Positions 44,883 to 55,582 of a stretch of 64,000 nt of DNA are shown here, piece by piece. Below the pieces are notes generated by a model. That model was not told the DNA's origin, made no database searches, and worked only from the letters and a program-made list of their open reading frames with translations. Origin of the DNA: Runella sp. MFBS21 (GTDB lineage: Bacteria; Bacteroidota; Bacteroidia; Cytophagales; Spirosomataceae); contig NZ_JARNTW010000011.1 of NCBI RefSeq assembly GCF_029433105.1, positions 1 to 64,000 of the forward strand, written 5' to 3'. Position 1 is the stretch's first letter; each line of letters begins with the position of its first letter. Both the position numbers and the translations under genes were made by a program.

Positions 44883-45758
44883 TCAAAATGCTGAAATAAT
44901 ATTTCTTAGGCTCAAAGTGATAATAACAATACCCACAATAAGCATTAAAGTTTTGGGATTCACTTTTCCACATACATAAGCCGCAAAAGGCGATGCTAAA
45001 ACTCCTCCTATTAGGATACCTACCACCACATTCCAGTTGTCAATACCAATCATCAAAGTAAACATCCCCGCCCCCGCCGCTGCAATAAAAAACTCGGCGG
45101 TATTGACCGACCCAATCGTATAGCGTGGCTGCCGACCACTTCCTATGAGCGTAGAAGTCACAACAGGCCCCCAGCCTCCTCCGCCCACAGCATCTACAAA
45201 ACCTCCAAGCAACGCCAAAGGCCCTACATATTTGGTTTTCTTTTTTACAGTTTTCTTGCGCAATGCTTTCGATATTACAACTATCCCCATCACTAGCAAA
45301 TAAGCTGATATGTAGGGTTTGATGATATTTCCATCAAATGAACTCAACAAATAAGCACCTGTCAATGCGCCCACGATACCCGGAATCAACAATAATTTAA
45401 AAAGCTTTTTGTTGACATTCCCAAAACGCCAATGCGACAACCCCGAAGCGCCACTCGTAAAAACCTCTGCAATGTGTACACTCGCACTTGCAGCGGCGGG
45501 GCTTACCCCCAAACTCAATAAAAGTGAACTGCAACTAATCCCGTAAGCCATGCCCAAAGCACCGTCTATCGTCTGCGCTAAAAAACCTACTCCGATAAAA
45601 AGCAGCGTTTCGGTGGTAAAAAATGACGAAACCACCGGCTGAATATCTTGTCCGAAAAAGTTCCATACTACCAAACCAATGGTAATAAGAATAATAATCA
45701 CAAAGACGCCAAAAAGTACCCGATCTCCAAGATATATCCGATTGCTTGATTGAATCAT
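44883..45758 (-). CDS. TauE/SafE-family anion exporter
   Basis: With the ATG at 45758 (MIQSSNRIYLGDR) the protein has 291 residues; a TTG at 45788 would add ten residues. Eight or so hydrophobic helices and the two inverted-repeat motifs (GFLAQTIDGALGMAYGISC and LALLGGFVDAVGGGGWGPVV) mark TauE/SafE, reported exporters of sulfite and sulfoacetate-type anions. This fits sulfite formed during organosulfur breakdown and matches the SoxC gene a few kilobases away. The upstream ACT-domain gene ends 27 bp before this ATG and probably regulates or is cotranscribed. Confidence 0.88.
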   Translation of the reverse strand: MIQSSNRIYLGDRVLFGVFVIIILITIGLVVWNFFGQDIQPVVSSFFTTETLLFIGVGFLAQTIDGALGMAYGISCSSLLLSLGVSPAAASASVHIAEVFTSGASGLSHWRFGNVNKKLFKLLLIPGIVGALTGAYLLSSFDGNIIKPYISAYLLVMGIVVISKALRKKTVKKKTKYVGPLALLGGFVDAVGGGGWGPVVTSTLIGSGRQPRYTIGSVNTAEFFIAAAGAGMFTLMIGIDNWNVVVGILIGGVLASPFAAYVCGKVNPKTLMLIVGIVIITLSLRNIISAF

Positions 45759-45784
45759 TGTATGTTTGATTAAATAAAAAAGTC

Positions 45785-46045
45785 TCAAATGATATGTTTG
45801 GCTCTTACTAAACCTGTAATGGCTTTGAGTCGGAGGAGAAGATTGTCTAGCTTGTCGGCACTTTCCAATTCTATCCCTACTTTTCCCTCAGATTTTACGC
45901 CATCCGCTTCAAACTTTACACTCACAATACGCCCATAATCAGAGCTGTGGCGAGTCACTTCCGCGACAAACCCAATACGATCAAAGCCCAAAATCTCGAT
46001 TTGGGTAAGATGTGGTTTCAATACAGGCACATGATTTGCGTTCAT
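45785..46045 (-). CDS. small ACT-domain protein
   Basis: The 86-residue protein is one ACT-like beta-alpha-beta-beta-alpha-beta domain: QIEILGFDRIGFVAEVTRHS, then IVSVKFEADGVKSEGKVGIE and LDNLLLRLKAITGLVRAKHI. ACT domains bind amino acids or other small ligands. It lies just upstream of the TauE exporter gene in the same direction and may sense a sulfur amino acid or act as a regulatory partner. It lacks a fused enzyme or DNA-binding domain. Confidence 0.8.
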   Translation of the reverse strand: MNANHVPVLKPHLTQIEILGFDRIGFVAEVTRHSSDYGRIVSVKFEADGVKSEGKVGIELESADKLDNLLLRLKAITGLVRAKHII

Positions 46046-46119
46046 AATGTGTTGAGTTTAATTAGATGGCTGAATATCCTCTGGACAATGTGCACCACAC
46101 TGCCCAGAGATTTCTAAAA

Positions 46120-48684
46120 TCAAAAAGTATATCTTAAAGTAATGCCGTAGGTTTGGGGATCGCCCAAGATACCTGCATAATGCCCCGCGCTACCCGGTGC
46201 CGCTAAGAGTTGTTCGAAATAGTCGGTATTAAGGATATTTCTTCCCCACACAAAAACCGAAATCCCATTGGAAGCTCTAAACCCAACCCGCCCGTTGACA
46301 AGCGTATATCCGTCGATATTCAAATATTTGGAAGGAGACGGACTCGACGAAAAAGACGAACGATAATACAAATCAAGGCCAGCAAAGTAATTTCCTTTAA
46401 GACCTAAGAGTCCGCCTTTGACGGAGCCTTCTGCACCAAGCGACCCAGCCCATTTCGAAATACCCGGAAGCGCTCCGCCCGAAATATCTTTGAATGCTTG
46501 CGCACCTCCTACTTCTTCGAGTGGAACGGGAGCGTTTTTAAAAGAAACATATTTACCGTCGGTATAAGCAAAGGCACCATTGATGGTCAAACCACTTCCT
46601 ACTCTGATGTTTCCGTCAATTTCAAGCCCAATCACCCTTACGCGCTCTGCGTTGGCCAAATACCCACGGTTTACACCAGGCTCAGGTGTCTGCACTTGGG
46701 TTTGATAATCTTTGATGTCGGTATCATGAAATACTACATTCAAGACCGAGTTGGCTGAAGGCTTGGTCTTAATTCCAAACTCAATGTGCGTCACAAATTC
46801 TGGTTTAACACGCGCCAAATCAATCAATACCTGCCCGCTTGCGGTGGGCAATCCTCCGATATTTACTCCGACAGGCTTATAGCTTACCGAATAAGTACCA
46901 AAAGCATTAAAGTCTTTGGAGACTTTATACTGCAAAGTCAACTGTCCCGAAAAATTCCCCTCTTGTACCTCTGTATCAAAGGCTTGATTGGTATAAACTC
47001 CATTTTTCAAAGCCAACAAAGCGGGGTCGGTGGTTTGTAATCCGCCGTAAGTTTCGCGCTTATAATTGGCGGTTTTCTTATCATAGTTGTATCTGATACC
47101 TGGCAACACATGCAGCTTTTCGGTAATAGCCCAGTCTGCTTGCGCAAAAATCGCCAAACCAGTGCTTTGAATTCTGTTGGTAGTACGAATCCCAAAATTG
47201 TCAAACAAACCGGGGGTTTTCCACAAAGCACTTGTTGAACTTTGCGCAAAACGCCATTGCGCTGAGCCAGCTTCTTCGGTTTGGACAGGGTCGGATTTTA
47301 GATCTTGCCAAAGACCAAATAGCCCTATTACTCCACTCACCTTGGAACTAACTTTTCCCGAATAACGAATCTCCTGCGACCATTGGTCATGCACTGAGTT
47401 TCCTGCCGAAATAGTAAACGAAGGAAGTCCGAGATAATCACGGTCATTGAGGGGTACCCACTTCCAATAGCGCCACGCCGAAGTAGAAGTCAAAGTACCA
47501 TTGCCTATTTTTATATCCGCATTTACTGAAACTCCCCCCAATTGGTTATCTGCTTTTGAAGGTGTATCATGGTCTACAATTCTATCAAAAGGATTAGTAG
47601 AAGGGAGCTTGTAACCAAGGTCAGCGATAATGGCATTAAATTGGCGATAAGCCGCCCGTTGAGTAGTGACTACACCCGCTACCGGCCAACCATACCCACT
47701 GGGTTTTTGATCTGACACATCGCCGATGAAGGTAATTTTAACTTTATCGCTAGGGGTATAAAGTAGCTGCCCTCTTACCCCGATGTTATTGATATCGTTG
47801 ATATGGAGTTGGGTTCTTGTGTTGTACAGCAACCCATTTCTTTGGGTACCCGTAAAAGACACCCTGGCGGCAAGTTTTTTACTCAGAGGCCCTGAAAGTG
47901 AGCCTTTGGCTTGAATAAACCCATAATTTCCATAACTAAGCTCAAAACTAGCATTGGGCGTAAAGCTAGCCTCACGCGATGTAATGTTGAAAGCACCTGC
48001 GGTAGTATTTTTACCAAACAATGTACCCTGTGGCCCGCGCAATACTTCTACTCGGTCTATGTCAATAAAATCTAAAGCTGTAGCCGCTGGGCGTGCATAA
48101 TACACCCCGTCCACATAAAAGCCCACTCCAGGGTCAATACCGTCGTTAGTCAATCCATAAGTAGAGCCTAGTCCTCTGATATTGAGCGTAGTATTTCGGG
48201 CATTAGAAGCATAAAGTTGCACAGTGGGAACAAGTTCTTTAAGGCGATTGACGTTAAAAGCCCCTGCATCTTCGGCAGTTACGCCCCGAATTACCGAAAT
48301 CGGAATCGGAATATCTTGCACCGATTCTTGACGGCGTCTCGACGAAACCACCACATCTCCCAACTGATTCACATTCTCCTCAAGCTTGATTTCTACCTTA
48401 TTTTCATTGATTAAAATTTCTTTTTTTAGGTATCCTACATAGGATACGATTAGGGTAAAGGGTAGCTTTTGGCCTGTAATAAGTGAAAACTCACCATTAG
48501 CGTCGGTAGTGGCGCCATTGGTTGTTCCTTTGATAGAGACAGTAGCCCCTATCAAGACTTCGCTAGTACGAGCACTTACCACTTTTCCCGAAACGGTTGC
48601 ATTGATAATGGGCCTGTCTTGTGCTTTTAATGACGAGGAAAAGATGAGTCCTATAACAAAAAGAGTAGTTAAAAAATACTTCAT
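46120..48684 (-). CDS. TonB-dependent receptor without SusD partner
   Basis: With the ATG at 48684 (MKYFLTTLFVIGLIFSSSLK) the protein has 854 residues. It has a signal peptide, a carboxypeptidase-like domain (SEVLIGATVSIKGTTNGATT), a plug (VQDIPIPISVIRGVTAEDA; VEVLRGPQGTLFGKNTTAG) and a barrel ending GITLRYTF. The plug is of the general siderophore/small-molecule receptor type, not SusC; the SusC EVVVVGYG mark is replaced by DVVVSSRRRQ. The N-terminal domain is strongly similar to that of the SusC at 31732-34767. It could import a metal chelate such as molybdate or iron, or a sulfur compound. The substrate is unknown. Confidence 0.88.
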   Translation of the reverse strand: MKYFLTTLFVIGLIFSSSLKAQDRPIINATVSGKVVSARTSEVLIGATVSIKGTTNGATTDANGEFSLITGQKLPFTLIVSYVGYLKKEILINENKVEIKLEENVNQLGDVVVSSRRRQESVQDIPIPISVIRGVTAEDAGAFNVNRLKELVPTVQLYASNARNTTLNIRGLGSTYGLTNDGIDPGVGFYVDGVYYARPAATALDFIDIDRVEVLRGPQGTLFGKNTTAGAFNITSREASFTPNASFELSYGNYGFIQAKGSLSGPLSKKLAARVSFTGTQRNGLLYNTRTQLHINDINNIGVRGQLLYTPSDKVKITFIGDVSDQKPSGYGWPVAGVVTTQRAAYRQFNAIIADLGYKLPSTNPFDRIVDHDTPSKADNQLGGVSVNADIKIGNGTLTSTSAWRYWKWVPLNDRDYLGLPSFTISAGNSVHDQWSQEIRYSGKVSSKVSGVIGLFGLWQDLKSDPVQTEEAGSAQWRFAQSSTSALWKTPGLFDNFGIRTTNRIQSTGLAIFAQADWAITEKLHVLPGIRYNYDKKTANYKRETYGGLQTTDPALLALKNGVYTNQAFDTEVQEGNFSGQLTLQYKVSKDFNAFGTYSVSYKPVGVNIGGLPTASGQVLIDLARVKPEFVTHIEFGIKTKPSANSVLNVVFHDTDIKDYQTQVQTPEPGVNRGYLANAERVRVIGLEIDGNIRVGSGLTINGAFAYTDGKYVSFKNAPVPLEEVGGAQAFKDISGGALPGISKWAGSLGAEGSVKGGLLGLKGNYFAGLDLYYRSSFSSSPSPSKYLNIDGYTLVNGRVGFRASNGISVFVWGRNILNTDYFEQLLAAPGSAGHYAGILGDPQTYGITLRYTF

Positions 48685-49510
48685 AGTGGGTTGGTTTGAG
48701 TGGTGGATGGTCATAAAATCGCGTTTTATGTTTAAGTTAAATTGTATATATAATATACAGATTTTATAGTTTAAAATTTGGTATTCACATTTAGTCTACG
48801 ATAATCTACTTCTCCCTATTTTAGATAGGATACAAGGAGATTAGTATTTATTGTCTATTGATTTTATATGCAAATGTATTCTAAAAAAAATTTTATATGC
48901 AACTCTTCTTACAAAAAAATTCCAATATTATTAATAATATTATATACAAACTTTATTTTATACTATATCTATCGATTTTGCATATACTGGTTTTTGAAAA
49001 TTTTAAGACAATGCATAAAAGAAGTAATACAAACAAAAACGCTGCTCTCTCATGATAATTAAATAACATACCATGTATCATGCAACCTATAAGCTCTTTT
49101 TTTATTACTTTTTAAAAAAATCAATAAAAAAAATACACAAAACTCTGATTATCAATATATTAAAAAATTAAAAATTGTAAAAAATAAATTTAGACACTTG
49201 AATAAAACATCAATTAATAGTACTAATTCATAAAATTTTTGAATTTTTTTATGAAAAAAATAAGTAATAAAAAGTTTAAAGTTTCTTATCAAAAAAGTTT
49301 CGCCTGAAGTCGCACCATTTATGAATCATGTATGCACCCATTTCAAATATCTAATACTTCATTCCAACAATCAGACCCTAAAATACCTGATTATCAACAT
49401 TGTATTAATTTCTTAAGCTATATTCTAACTCACTAGATTCTTACTAGCGAGATCGATTTTGCCCATTTTATTAATTTATCTATCTATTTACTTATGAAAC
49501 TTCAATTATT
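48685..49510. other. 826-bp AT-rich intergenic region
   Basis: Divergent regulatory region between the receptor (minus) and the third SusC (plus). It is very AT-rich with long A and T runs, and the only ORF (48868-49062) is Lys/Ile/Tyr-biased and unlikely to be real. No clear terminator, tRNA or palindrome is seen. Promoters for both neighbours must lie here, but I found no exact TAnnTTTG at a useful distance. Confidence 0.5.
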
Positions 49511-52500
49511 ATGAAGAAAACATCTACACTTACGCTAAGGCATGCGCTAGTTTGTGGTGCATTTGCTATGAGCCTTCAGATGAGTGCCCCCGCATGGGCA
49601 ACTCCTGTCTCCCCGCCTTTTCCTACCATTCATCAACCCACTGACAAAACAGTGAGTGGGCAGGTATTGTCCAAAGATGACAATACCCCTATCCCCGGCG
49701 TAACTGTATTAGTCAAAAACACAACCAATGGTACAACAACAGACGGAGAAGGAAGATTTAAAATCAATGTATCAGACAACACCGCTATTTTGGTATTTTC
49801 CTCGGTGGGCTATTTGTCTCAAGAAATGGTAGTTGGCAACAAAACTACCATCAATATTAGCCTTGGCACGGATCAAAAAATCCTCAACGAAGTAGTAGTA
49901 GTGGGATACGGTACTCAGAAAAAAAGAGATTTAACTGGTGCTGTATCGCAAATCAATACTACCAAACTTGAAAACGAAAACCCCAACTCTGTACAAGATA
50001 TTTTACGAGGAAACGTGGCGGGTTTGAATGTAGGCATGTCACCGTCTGCTAAAGGGGGAGGTAGCTTGCTCGTACGGGGCCGCAACTCTTTGAATGCCGC
50101 TACGAGTCCACTGCTTGTATTGGATGGCGCTATTTATTATGGGGAGTTGTCGGACATCAACCCCAACGATATCGAAACCATCGACGTACTCAAAGACGCA
50201 AGCTCAGCGGCAGTTTTTGGGGCTAAAGCAGCGAGTGGGGTGATTTTGATTACTACCAAAAAAGGCCAAGAAGGAAAACCTCGGGTCAATATCAATACCA
50301 ACTTTGCCGTAGCAAGTGTAGCTCGTAATCAAGAGGTATTGAGCCCAGACGGATTTGTCAACTGGAGAAGTGACGTAATGAAAAACATCAACTCTACTTA
50401 TAAACCAGGCCAATTCAACAACCCCAATCAGCTTCCTTCAGGGGTGAGTCTTGAGCAATGGATGGCTTATGACGGTTCGTCGGGCGACCCCACCACGGTG
50501 TGGTTGCAGCGATTGGGAATGCAGCCCATCGAAATCGAAAACTACAAAGCAGGAAAAAGTGTCAATTGGTACGATATGATTTTCCAAAATGGAGCTCGCC
50601 AAGACCATACCGTCAGCGTTTCGGGACGTAAAGAAGGTACTTCTTACTATATGTCAATGGGCTACCTCGACAACAATGGTATCATTTATGGGGACCGTTT
50701 CAAAACTATCAGAGGACGTATTAATCTTGAAAGCAAAGTGACGAAGTTTTTGTCGGTGGGGATGACTACCCAATTTGCTGACCGCGACGAAAGCCAAGTA
50801 CCGGTAGACTGGAATTTGGCGCGCACTTTGTCGCCTTGGGGTTCGGAATTTGATGCTAATGGTAATTATACCTGGCGTCCAAACAACGAAGCAAGTGGAG
50901 GGAAGCACCCTTACTATGACCGTAGCTTCATAGACCGTCGTACCAAAATTACGACTCTAAATACCACTATTTTTGGCTTAGTTACCCTTCCTTTTGGTAT
51001 TACTTACCGACTCAACTACACTCCACAGCTTGAGTTTTATGAAAGATACAACCACGAATCTTCTAAGCACGCTGAGTGGGCTGCTGTAGGAGGAAATGTA
51101 AGCCGTCAACAACGCAAAACATTTTACTGGCAAGTGGACAATATCTTAAAGTGGAATAAAACTTTTGGCATCCATAATTTTGACGTAACACTCCTTGCCA
51201 ACGCCGAACAATTCCAACGCTGGGACAATACCATGACCAACCGTGGCATGCTTCCTTCGGATGTACTTGGCTATCATGGTATTAATACAGGTATTAACCC
51301 CACGGTTTCTAGCAATGACGAATACAGTACGGGCGATGGTTTGATGGCGCGGATGTTTTACTCACTCCAAGACCGCTATATGATTACGCTTTCGACGCGT
51401 CGGGATGGATACTCAGCCTTTGGCCAGAAAAATCCCCGCGCACTCTTCTCGTCAGCAGCTTTGGGATGGGTATTTACGGATGAAAAATTCTTTAAAAGTT
51501 CTTGGCTCAATTACGGAAAACTTCGCCTCTCATGGGGTAGCAATGGTAACCGCGATATTGGTCGTTATCTTGCACTTTCTGACCTTACTACTGGTAAGTA
51601 TATTTATATCAAACCAGATGGTACTCCCTACTTGGTCAATCAGCTTTACGTAAGCCGTATGCAAAATCCCAACCTCAAATGGGAACGTACCAATTCCTTC
51701 AACTTAGGTTTGGATTTTGGAATTCTTAACAACCGTCTGGATGGTTCTATCGAAGTATACCGCTCTTCTACTAAAGACTTGCTGGTGCAGCGCTCTTTGC
51801 CCAATATCGTAGGTTTTGACTGGGTAATGGACAACCTAGGTGAAGTTCAAAACCGTGGGTTTGAAATTAGCCTTAACTCGATCAACATGAACAAAGAAAA
51901 CTTGACTTGGCGCTCGACTTTCAACCTACAACTAAACCGCAACAAAATCGTGCACCTGTATGGTGATTTAGATAAAAACGGAAAAGAAATCGATGATGTA
52001 GCCAATCGCTGGTTTATCGGGCACTCCATCGACGAAATCTGGAACTACCAAGTAGATGGTATCTGGCAAACAAGCGAACAAGCTGAAGCCGCTAAGTACG
52101 GTGTAAAACCAGGCGATTTCAAAATCAAAGATGTAGATGGCGATGGCAAATACACCAACGCGGATAAGGATTTCCAAGGCTGGACCAACCCACGTTTCCG
52201 ATGGACATTCCGTAATGAGTTCAAACTCTTCAAAAACTTTGATGTGTCGATGGTAATGTATTCTTATTGGGGACACAAAACGGCCTTCAACCAAATGAAA
52301 AACCGTGATGGCTTCCTTGACCGTACAAGCTCATACGTGTTCCCCTACTGGACTGCCGAAAATCCTTCTAATGAGTGGGCGCGTCTGTATTCAAGCGAAG
52401 GTGGAGCTAGTGGATTCAGTGTATATCAAGACCGCTCTTTCATCCGTCTCGACAACATCTCTGTGGCTTACACCGTCCCTAAATCCCTCATTCAAAAAGC

Positions 52501-52651
52501 CAATATCCAAAATCTCAAGTTTTTTGGCTCGGTTAGAAACGTAGGCTACTATGCTCCTAAATGGAACTTCTGGGATGCTGAGCCTGATGATAGCGGCAAC
52601 AACGTACCTGCTCCGCGCATTGTTAGCTTTGGGATTGATATCACCCTTTAA
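49511..52651 (+). CDS. SusC/RagA-family TonB-linked transporter
   Basis: The 1046-residue outer-membrane protein has a signal peptide (cut near PAWAT), a carboxypeptidase-like domain (about 48-110; [20 protein letters not shown]), [19 protein letters not shown], a plug with [20 protein letters not shown], and a barrel ending [10 protein letters not shown]. No STN domain is present. The SusD partner starts 35 bp downstream. Together with the isomerase-like protein, ribokinase and SGNH hydrolase nearby, a pentose- or ester-decorated glycan is a plausible cargo, though this is inference from neighbours. Confidence 0.94.
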   Translation: MKKTSTLTLRHALVCGAFAMSLQMSAPAWATPVSPPFPTIHQPTDKTVSGQVLSKDDNTPIPGVTVLVKNTTNGTTTDGEGRFKINVSDNTAILVFSSVGYLSQEMVVGNKTTINISLGTDQKILNEVVVVGYGTQKKRDLTGAVSQINTTKLENENPNSVQDILRGNVAGLNVGMSPSAKGGGSLLVRGRNSLNAATSPLLVLDGAIYYGELSDINPNDIETIDVLKDASSAAVFGAKAASGVILITTKKGQEGKPRVNINTNFAVASVARNQEVLSPDGFVNWRSDVMKNINSTYKPGQFNNPNQLPSGVSLEQWMAYDGSSGDPTTVWLQRLGMQPIEIENYKAGKSVNWYDMIFQNGARQDHTVSVSGRKEGTSYYMSMGYLDNNGIIYGDRFKTIRGRINLESKVTKFLSVGMTTQFADRDESQVPVDWNLARTLSPWGSEFDANGNYTWRPNNEASGGKHPYYDRSFIDRRTKITTLNTTIFGLVTLPFGITYRLNYTPQLEFYERYNHESSKHAEWAAVGGNVSRQQRKTFYWQVDNILKWNKTFGIHNFDVTLLANAEQFQRWDNTMTNRGMLPSDVLGYHGINTGINPTVSSNDEYSTGDGLMARMFYSLQDRYMITLSTRRDGYSAFGQKNPRALFSSAALGWVFTDEKFFKSSWLNYGKLRLSWGSNGNRDIGRYLALSDLTTGKYIYIKPDGTPYLVNQLYVSRMQNPNLKWERTNSFNLGLDFGILNNRLDGSIEVYRSSTKDLLVQRSLPNIVGFDWVMDNLGEVQNRGFEISLNSINMNKENLTWRSTFNLQLNRNKIVHLYGDLDKNGKEIDDVANRWFIGHSIDEIWNYQVDGIWQTSEQAEAAKYGVKPGDFKIKDVDGDGKYTNADKDFQGWTNPRFRWTFRNEFKLFKNFDVSMVMYSYWGHKTAFNQMKNRDGFLDRTSSYVFPYWTAENPSNEWARLYSSEGGASGFSVYQDRSFIRLDNISVAYTVPKSLIQKANIQNLKFFGSVRNVGYYAPKWNFWDAEPDDSGNNVPAPRIVSFGIDITL

Positions 52652-52686
52652 TCAGGCGTTTCTCTATTAATCTTAATCACGTAATC

Positions 52687-54522
52687 ATGAAACTTAAATA
52701 TATTACTTCAAAACCAGCCATTTGTATTGGCACTCTCCTGCTCGGAGCTACTCTCACGAGCTGCGACAAATCTTGGCTCGAACCCAAGCCCCTTTCCTTT
52801 TTTGCTCCCGAAAATACCTTCAACGACCCAAGTGGATTAAGAGCTACCCTCGTAGCATGTGAGCGGAACCTCCGTATCGAATGGTATGGCGATGCACCGC
52901 CCATGGTAACCGAGTCTATTTTTTCGGACATTGCCGTAGAAGGTACCACCGATAAATCGGGACCTGCCCAAAACATGGATCTTCAAATTACGCCCGACGC
53001 CCAGCTCAATCACACTGATTACAACAAAATCGGGTGGTATTGGATGGAAGGCTATCGCGGTATCAAATATGCCAATGCGGCTATTACGCGTATCGACCAG
53101 CCGACCTACAAATCAGAACAAGAGAAAAACGAAATCCTTGGCGCTGCTTATTTCCACCGCGCTATGCGCTATTATCGCCTTACGCATCAGTTTGGGGATG
53201 TGCCTTTGATTTTGGAAGAAGTCAATACCCCAAAACTGGATTATTCTTCTACTAAAAGAGAGGTCATTTTGAAAAAAATGAAAGAAGACCTCGAATTTGC
53301 CGAAAAATGGGTGCCTGTGGTAGCCGATAAAGGTACCGTAAACCGTGGTTCGGTAAGTCACTTACTGACCAAAATCAACCTAGCCCTCGGCCTTTTTGAC
53401 GATGCCATCAAGTCGGCTAGCAATGTAATCGATGGCGGGCAGCACAGCCTGATGCGTAATCGTTTTGGGGCTACGCAAGGCGATGTTACCAAAAACGTGA
53501 TTTGGGATTTGCACCGTCCTGAAAATAAGGCTATCGCTGCTAACAGAGAAGGTTTGATGTTGGTAATTGACCGTTTGCTCATGGAGGGAAACTACGACGG
53601 TGGTATCCAAATCATGCGAAATGCTGTTCCGTTTTGGCACAACAATATCAACACCCCTGCTGGTAATCGTGGTACCATCGATACCCCCAATCTTGAGTTT
53701 AATCAAGTGAATGAATTTGGCCGTGGTATCGGGCGTGTTAGACCAACATGGTACTCTACTCATTCGGTGTGGGACGACCCTAATGATTTGCGCCATGCTC
53801 CTGGCAACTGGATGCGTATGCAAGATTTGGTTTATAACAACCCAGCCATCAAAGGACGTGACGAGTTTTATGGCAAAAAGTTACAACTCCGTACAAACGC
53901 TGGAGCAGTGCTTACTATCGATACCATCCGTTGTTGGTTTGACTGGCCACATTACAAGTTGTTTATTCCTGATCCTGAGCGTGTGCAGGCAGCAGGTGGC
54001 CACACAGATTGGTATGTATTCCGTTTGGCAGAAACCTATCTTCTTCGGGCTGAAGCTCATTTCTGGAAGGGTGATTTGGCAAGTGCCGCCAACGACCTCA
54101 ACCAAGTAAGAAGCCGCGCTGGTGCTTCTCCGCTTATTGCCGACAAAATCAATATCGGAACCATCTTGGACGAACGTGCTCGCGAGCTTTATTTTGAAGA
54201 ACCTCGTAAAACCGAGCTTACCCGTATTGCGTATATTTTGGCTCAAACTGGCAAACCTGCTTACAATGGTAAAACTTACAGCTTGGCCAACTTCTCTGAC
54301 AATAACTTTTTCTTCGATCGTATCATCGAAAAAAGTAATTTCTACAACAAAGGGGTGAAAACGCGCCATGGCGACGAATACAAAATGAGTCCTTACCACG
54401 TGTTGTGGCCGATTCCTCAGAGTGCTATTGATGGCAACTCCAAAGGAATCATCAATCAAAACAAAGGGTATGCGGGTTTTGAGCGAAATATTCCTCCATT
54501 GACGTCTATTCCTAGTAAATAG
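52687..54522 (+). CDS. SusD/RagB-family lipoprotein
   Basis: The 611-residue SusD has a lipoprotein signal (LLGATLTSC near 26) and SusD helices ([59 protein letters not shown]). It is longer than the other two SusD proteins here and carries insertions around 250-420, including the [20 protein letters not shown] stretch. It partners the preceding SusC. A strong terminator follows its stop, so the isomerase gene may be expressed partly separately. Confidence 0.93.
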   Translation: MKLKYITSKPAICIGTLLLGATLTSCDKSWLEPKPLSFFAPENTFNDPSGLRATLVACERNLRIEWYGDAPPMVTESIFSDIAVEGTTDKSGPAQNMDLQITPDAQLNHTDYNKIGWYWMEGYRGIKYANAAITRIDQPTYKSEQEKNEILGAAYFHRAMRYYRLTHQFGDVPLILEEVNTPKLDYSSTKREVILKKMKEDLEFAEKWVPVVADKGTVNRGSVSHLLTKINLALGLFDDAIKSASNVIDGGQHSLMRNRFGATQGDVTKNVIWDLHRPENKAIAANREGLMLVIDRLLMEGNYDGGIQIMRNAVPFWHNNINTPAGNRGTIDTPNLEFNQVNEFGRGIGRVRPTWYSTHSVWDDPNDLRHAPGNWMRMQDLVYNNPAIKGRDEFYGKKLQLRTNAGAVLTIDTIRCWFDWPHYKLFIPDPERVQAAGGHTDWYVFRLAETYLLRAEAHFWKGDLASAANDLNQVRSRAGASPLIADKINIGTILDERARELYFEEPRKTELTRIAYILAQTGKPAYNGKTYSLANFSDNNFFFDRIIEKSNFYNKGVKTRHGDEYKMSPYHVLWPIPQSAIDGNSKGIINQNKGYAGFERNIPPLTSIPSK

Positions 54523-54540
54523 TGGTCAAATAATTCTTTT

Positions 54541-54585
54541 CTCCAAAGTGAGGGATTATAAGCCCCACTTTGGAGATTTTATTTT
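54541..54585 (+). terminator. intrinsic terminator after SusD
   Basis: ctccaaagtg (54541-54550) pairs with cactttggag (54566-54575) with further G-C pairs inside, followed by attttatttt. The hairpin-plus-T pattern is good on the plus strand. Confidence 0.8.
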
Positions 54586-54616
54586 CAACGGGTACCACCT
54601 TAAAATTTTTGATTTC

Positions 54617-55477
54617 ATGAATACCAGAAGATCTTTTTTAAAAAATGCAGTAGGTAGCTTGGCTCTTTCAAGCCCTGTGATAGCGGCAGCTGCTCCTCAA
54701 TCACCACTTATTTCTCCACCCAGCAACGATTTATTTAAACTCGGCATAGCAGGTTATAGTTTTGTCCATTTCAAACTCGACCAAGCTCTCGAAATGATGA
54801 AAAAAGTCGATGTTCATTATTTGTGCATCAAAGACTTTCACTTACCTTATAATAGTACCGCCGAACAAATCTCAACTTTTCATGAGACCCTCAAAAATGC
54901 CAACGTAACTGGCTACGCAGTAGGGCCTATTTATATGAAAACCACTCAAGAAATCGACAATGGTTTCGATTATGCCAAGCGAGTAGGTGTAAAACTTATC
55001 GTAGGTGTACCCAACGAAGACCTGCTTCCTTATATCGACAAAAAAGTGAAAGAATACGATATGAGATATGCGATACATATTCACGGCCCCGATATTAAGC
55101 TATGGCCCAACGCCTCGTCGGTAATAGATGCTGTCAAAAATCTTGATCCTCGTATCGGACTTTGCTTTGATATGGGCCATGACAAGCGTTTTGGAGATGA
55201 TCCAATTGCCGACTTACAAAAATATGCCAAACGTATCTTCGATATTCACCTCAAAAACGTAACCGCCGCTTCCAAAGAAGGTAAAACTTGCGAGCTAGGC
55301 CGTGGTATCATTGATATTCCAGCGTTTGTGGCGATGCTTCGTAAAATCAAATACGACGGCTGCTGTAGCTTAGAATACGAAAAAGACATGAAAGACCCTT
55401 TAGCAGGTATTGCAGAGTCGGTTGGGTATTTCAAAGGCGTATGCGAAGCATCTCAGTCTGGCAAGCGTAAATCCTAA
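54617..55477 (+). CDS. Tat-exported sugar isomerase/epimerase-family protein
   Basis: The ATG at 54617 starts MNTRRSFLKNAVGSLALSSP, a twin-arginine signal, giving 286 residues; the longer ORF from 54548 has no sensible leader. The xylose-isomerase-like TIM barrel shows GIAGYSFVHFKLDQALEMMK, VHYLCIKDFHLP, YAIHIHGPD, GLCFDMGHDKRFGDD, IFDIHLKNV and GCCSLEYEKDM. Export is typical of Bacteroidota members acting with 3-keto sugars in the periplasm. It follows the third SusC/SusD pair, supporting a role on the imported or surface-processed sugar. Confidence 0.85.
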   Translation: MNTRRSFLKNAVGSLALSSPVIAAAAPQSPLISPPSNDLFKLGIAGYSFVHFKLDQALEMMKKVDVHYLCIKDFHLPYNSTAEQISTFHETLKNANVTGYAVGPIYMKTTQEIDNGFDYAKRVGVKLIVGVPNEDLLPYIDKKVKEYDMRYAIHIHGPDIKLWPNASSVIDAVKNLDPRIGLCFDMGHDKRFGDDPIADLQKYAKRIFDIHLKNVTAASKEGKTCELGRGIIDIPAFVAMLRKIKYDGCCSLEYEKDMKDPLAGIAESVGYFKGVCEASQSGKRKS

Positions 55478-55523
55478 CAGTCTTAGAGTTATCGCTTAAA
55501 GGAGCAAAATCATAACTTTATTC

Positions 55524-55558
55524 CCCCCTTTTTCTAATTGATAGAAAGAGGGGGTTTT
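55524..55558 (+). terminator. intrinsic terminator before the ribokinase gene
   Basis: ccccctttttcta (55524-55536) pairs with tagaaagaggggg (55542-55554) with one mismatch and is followed by tttt. It should end the SusC-SusD-isomerase transcript, so ribokinase needs its own promoter or read-through. Confidence 0.82.
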
Positions 55559-55582
55559 ATATATTTACCCGAAAGCCTCATT

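Noticed and set aside
48868-49062. 64-residue ORF in the 826-bp gap
   Set aside because: The Lys/Ile/Tyr/Phe-biased sequence matches random AT-rich DNA and has no promoter or family trait.
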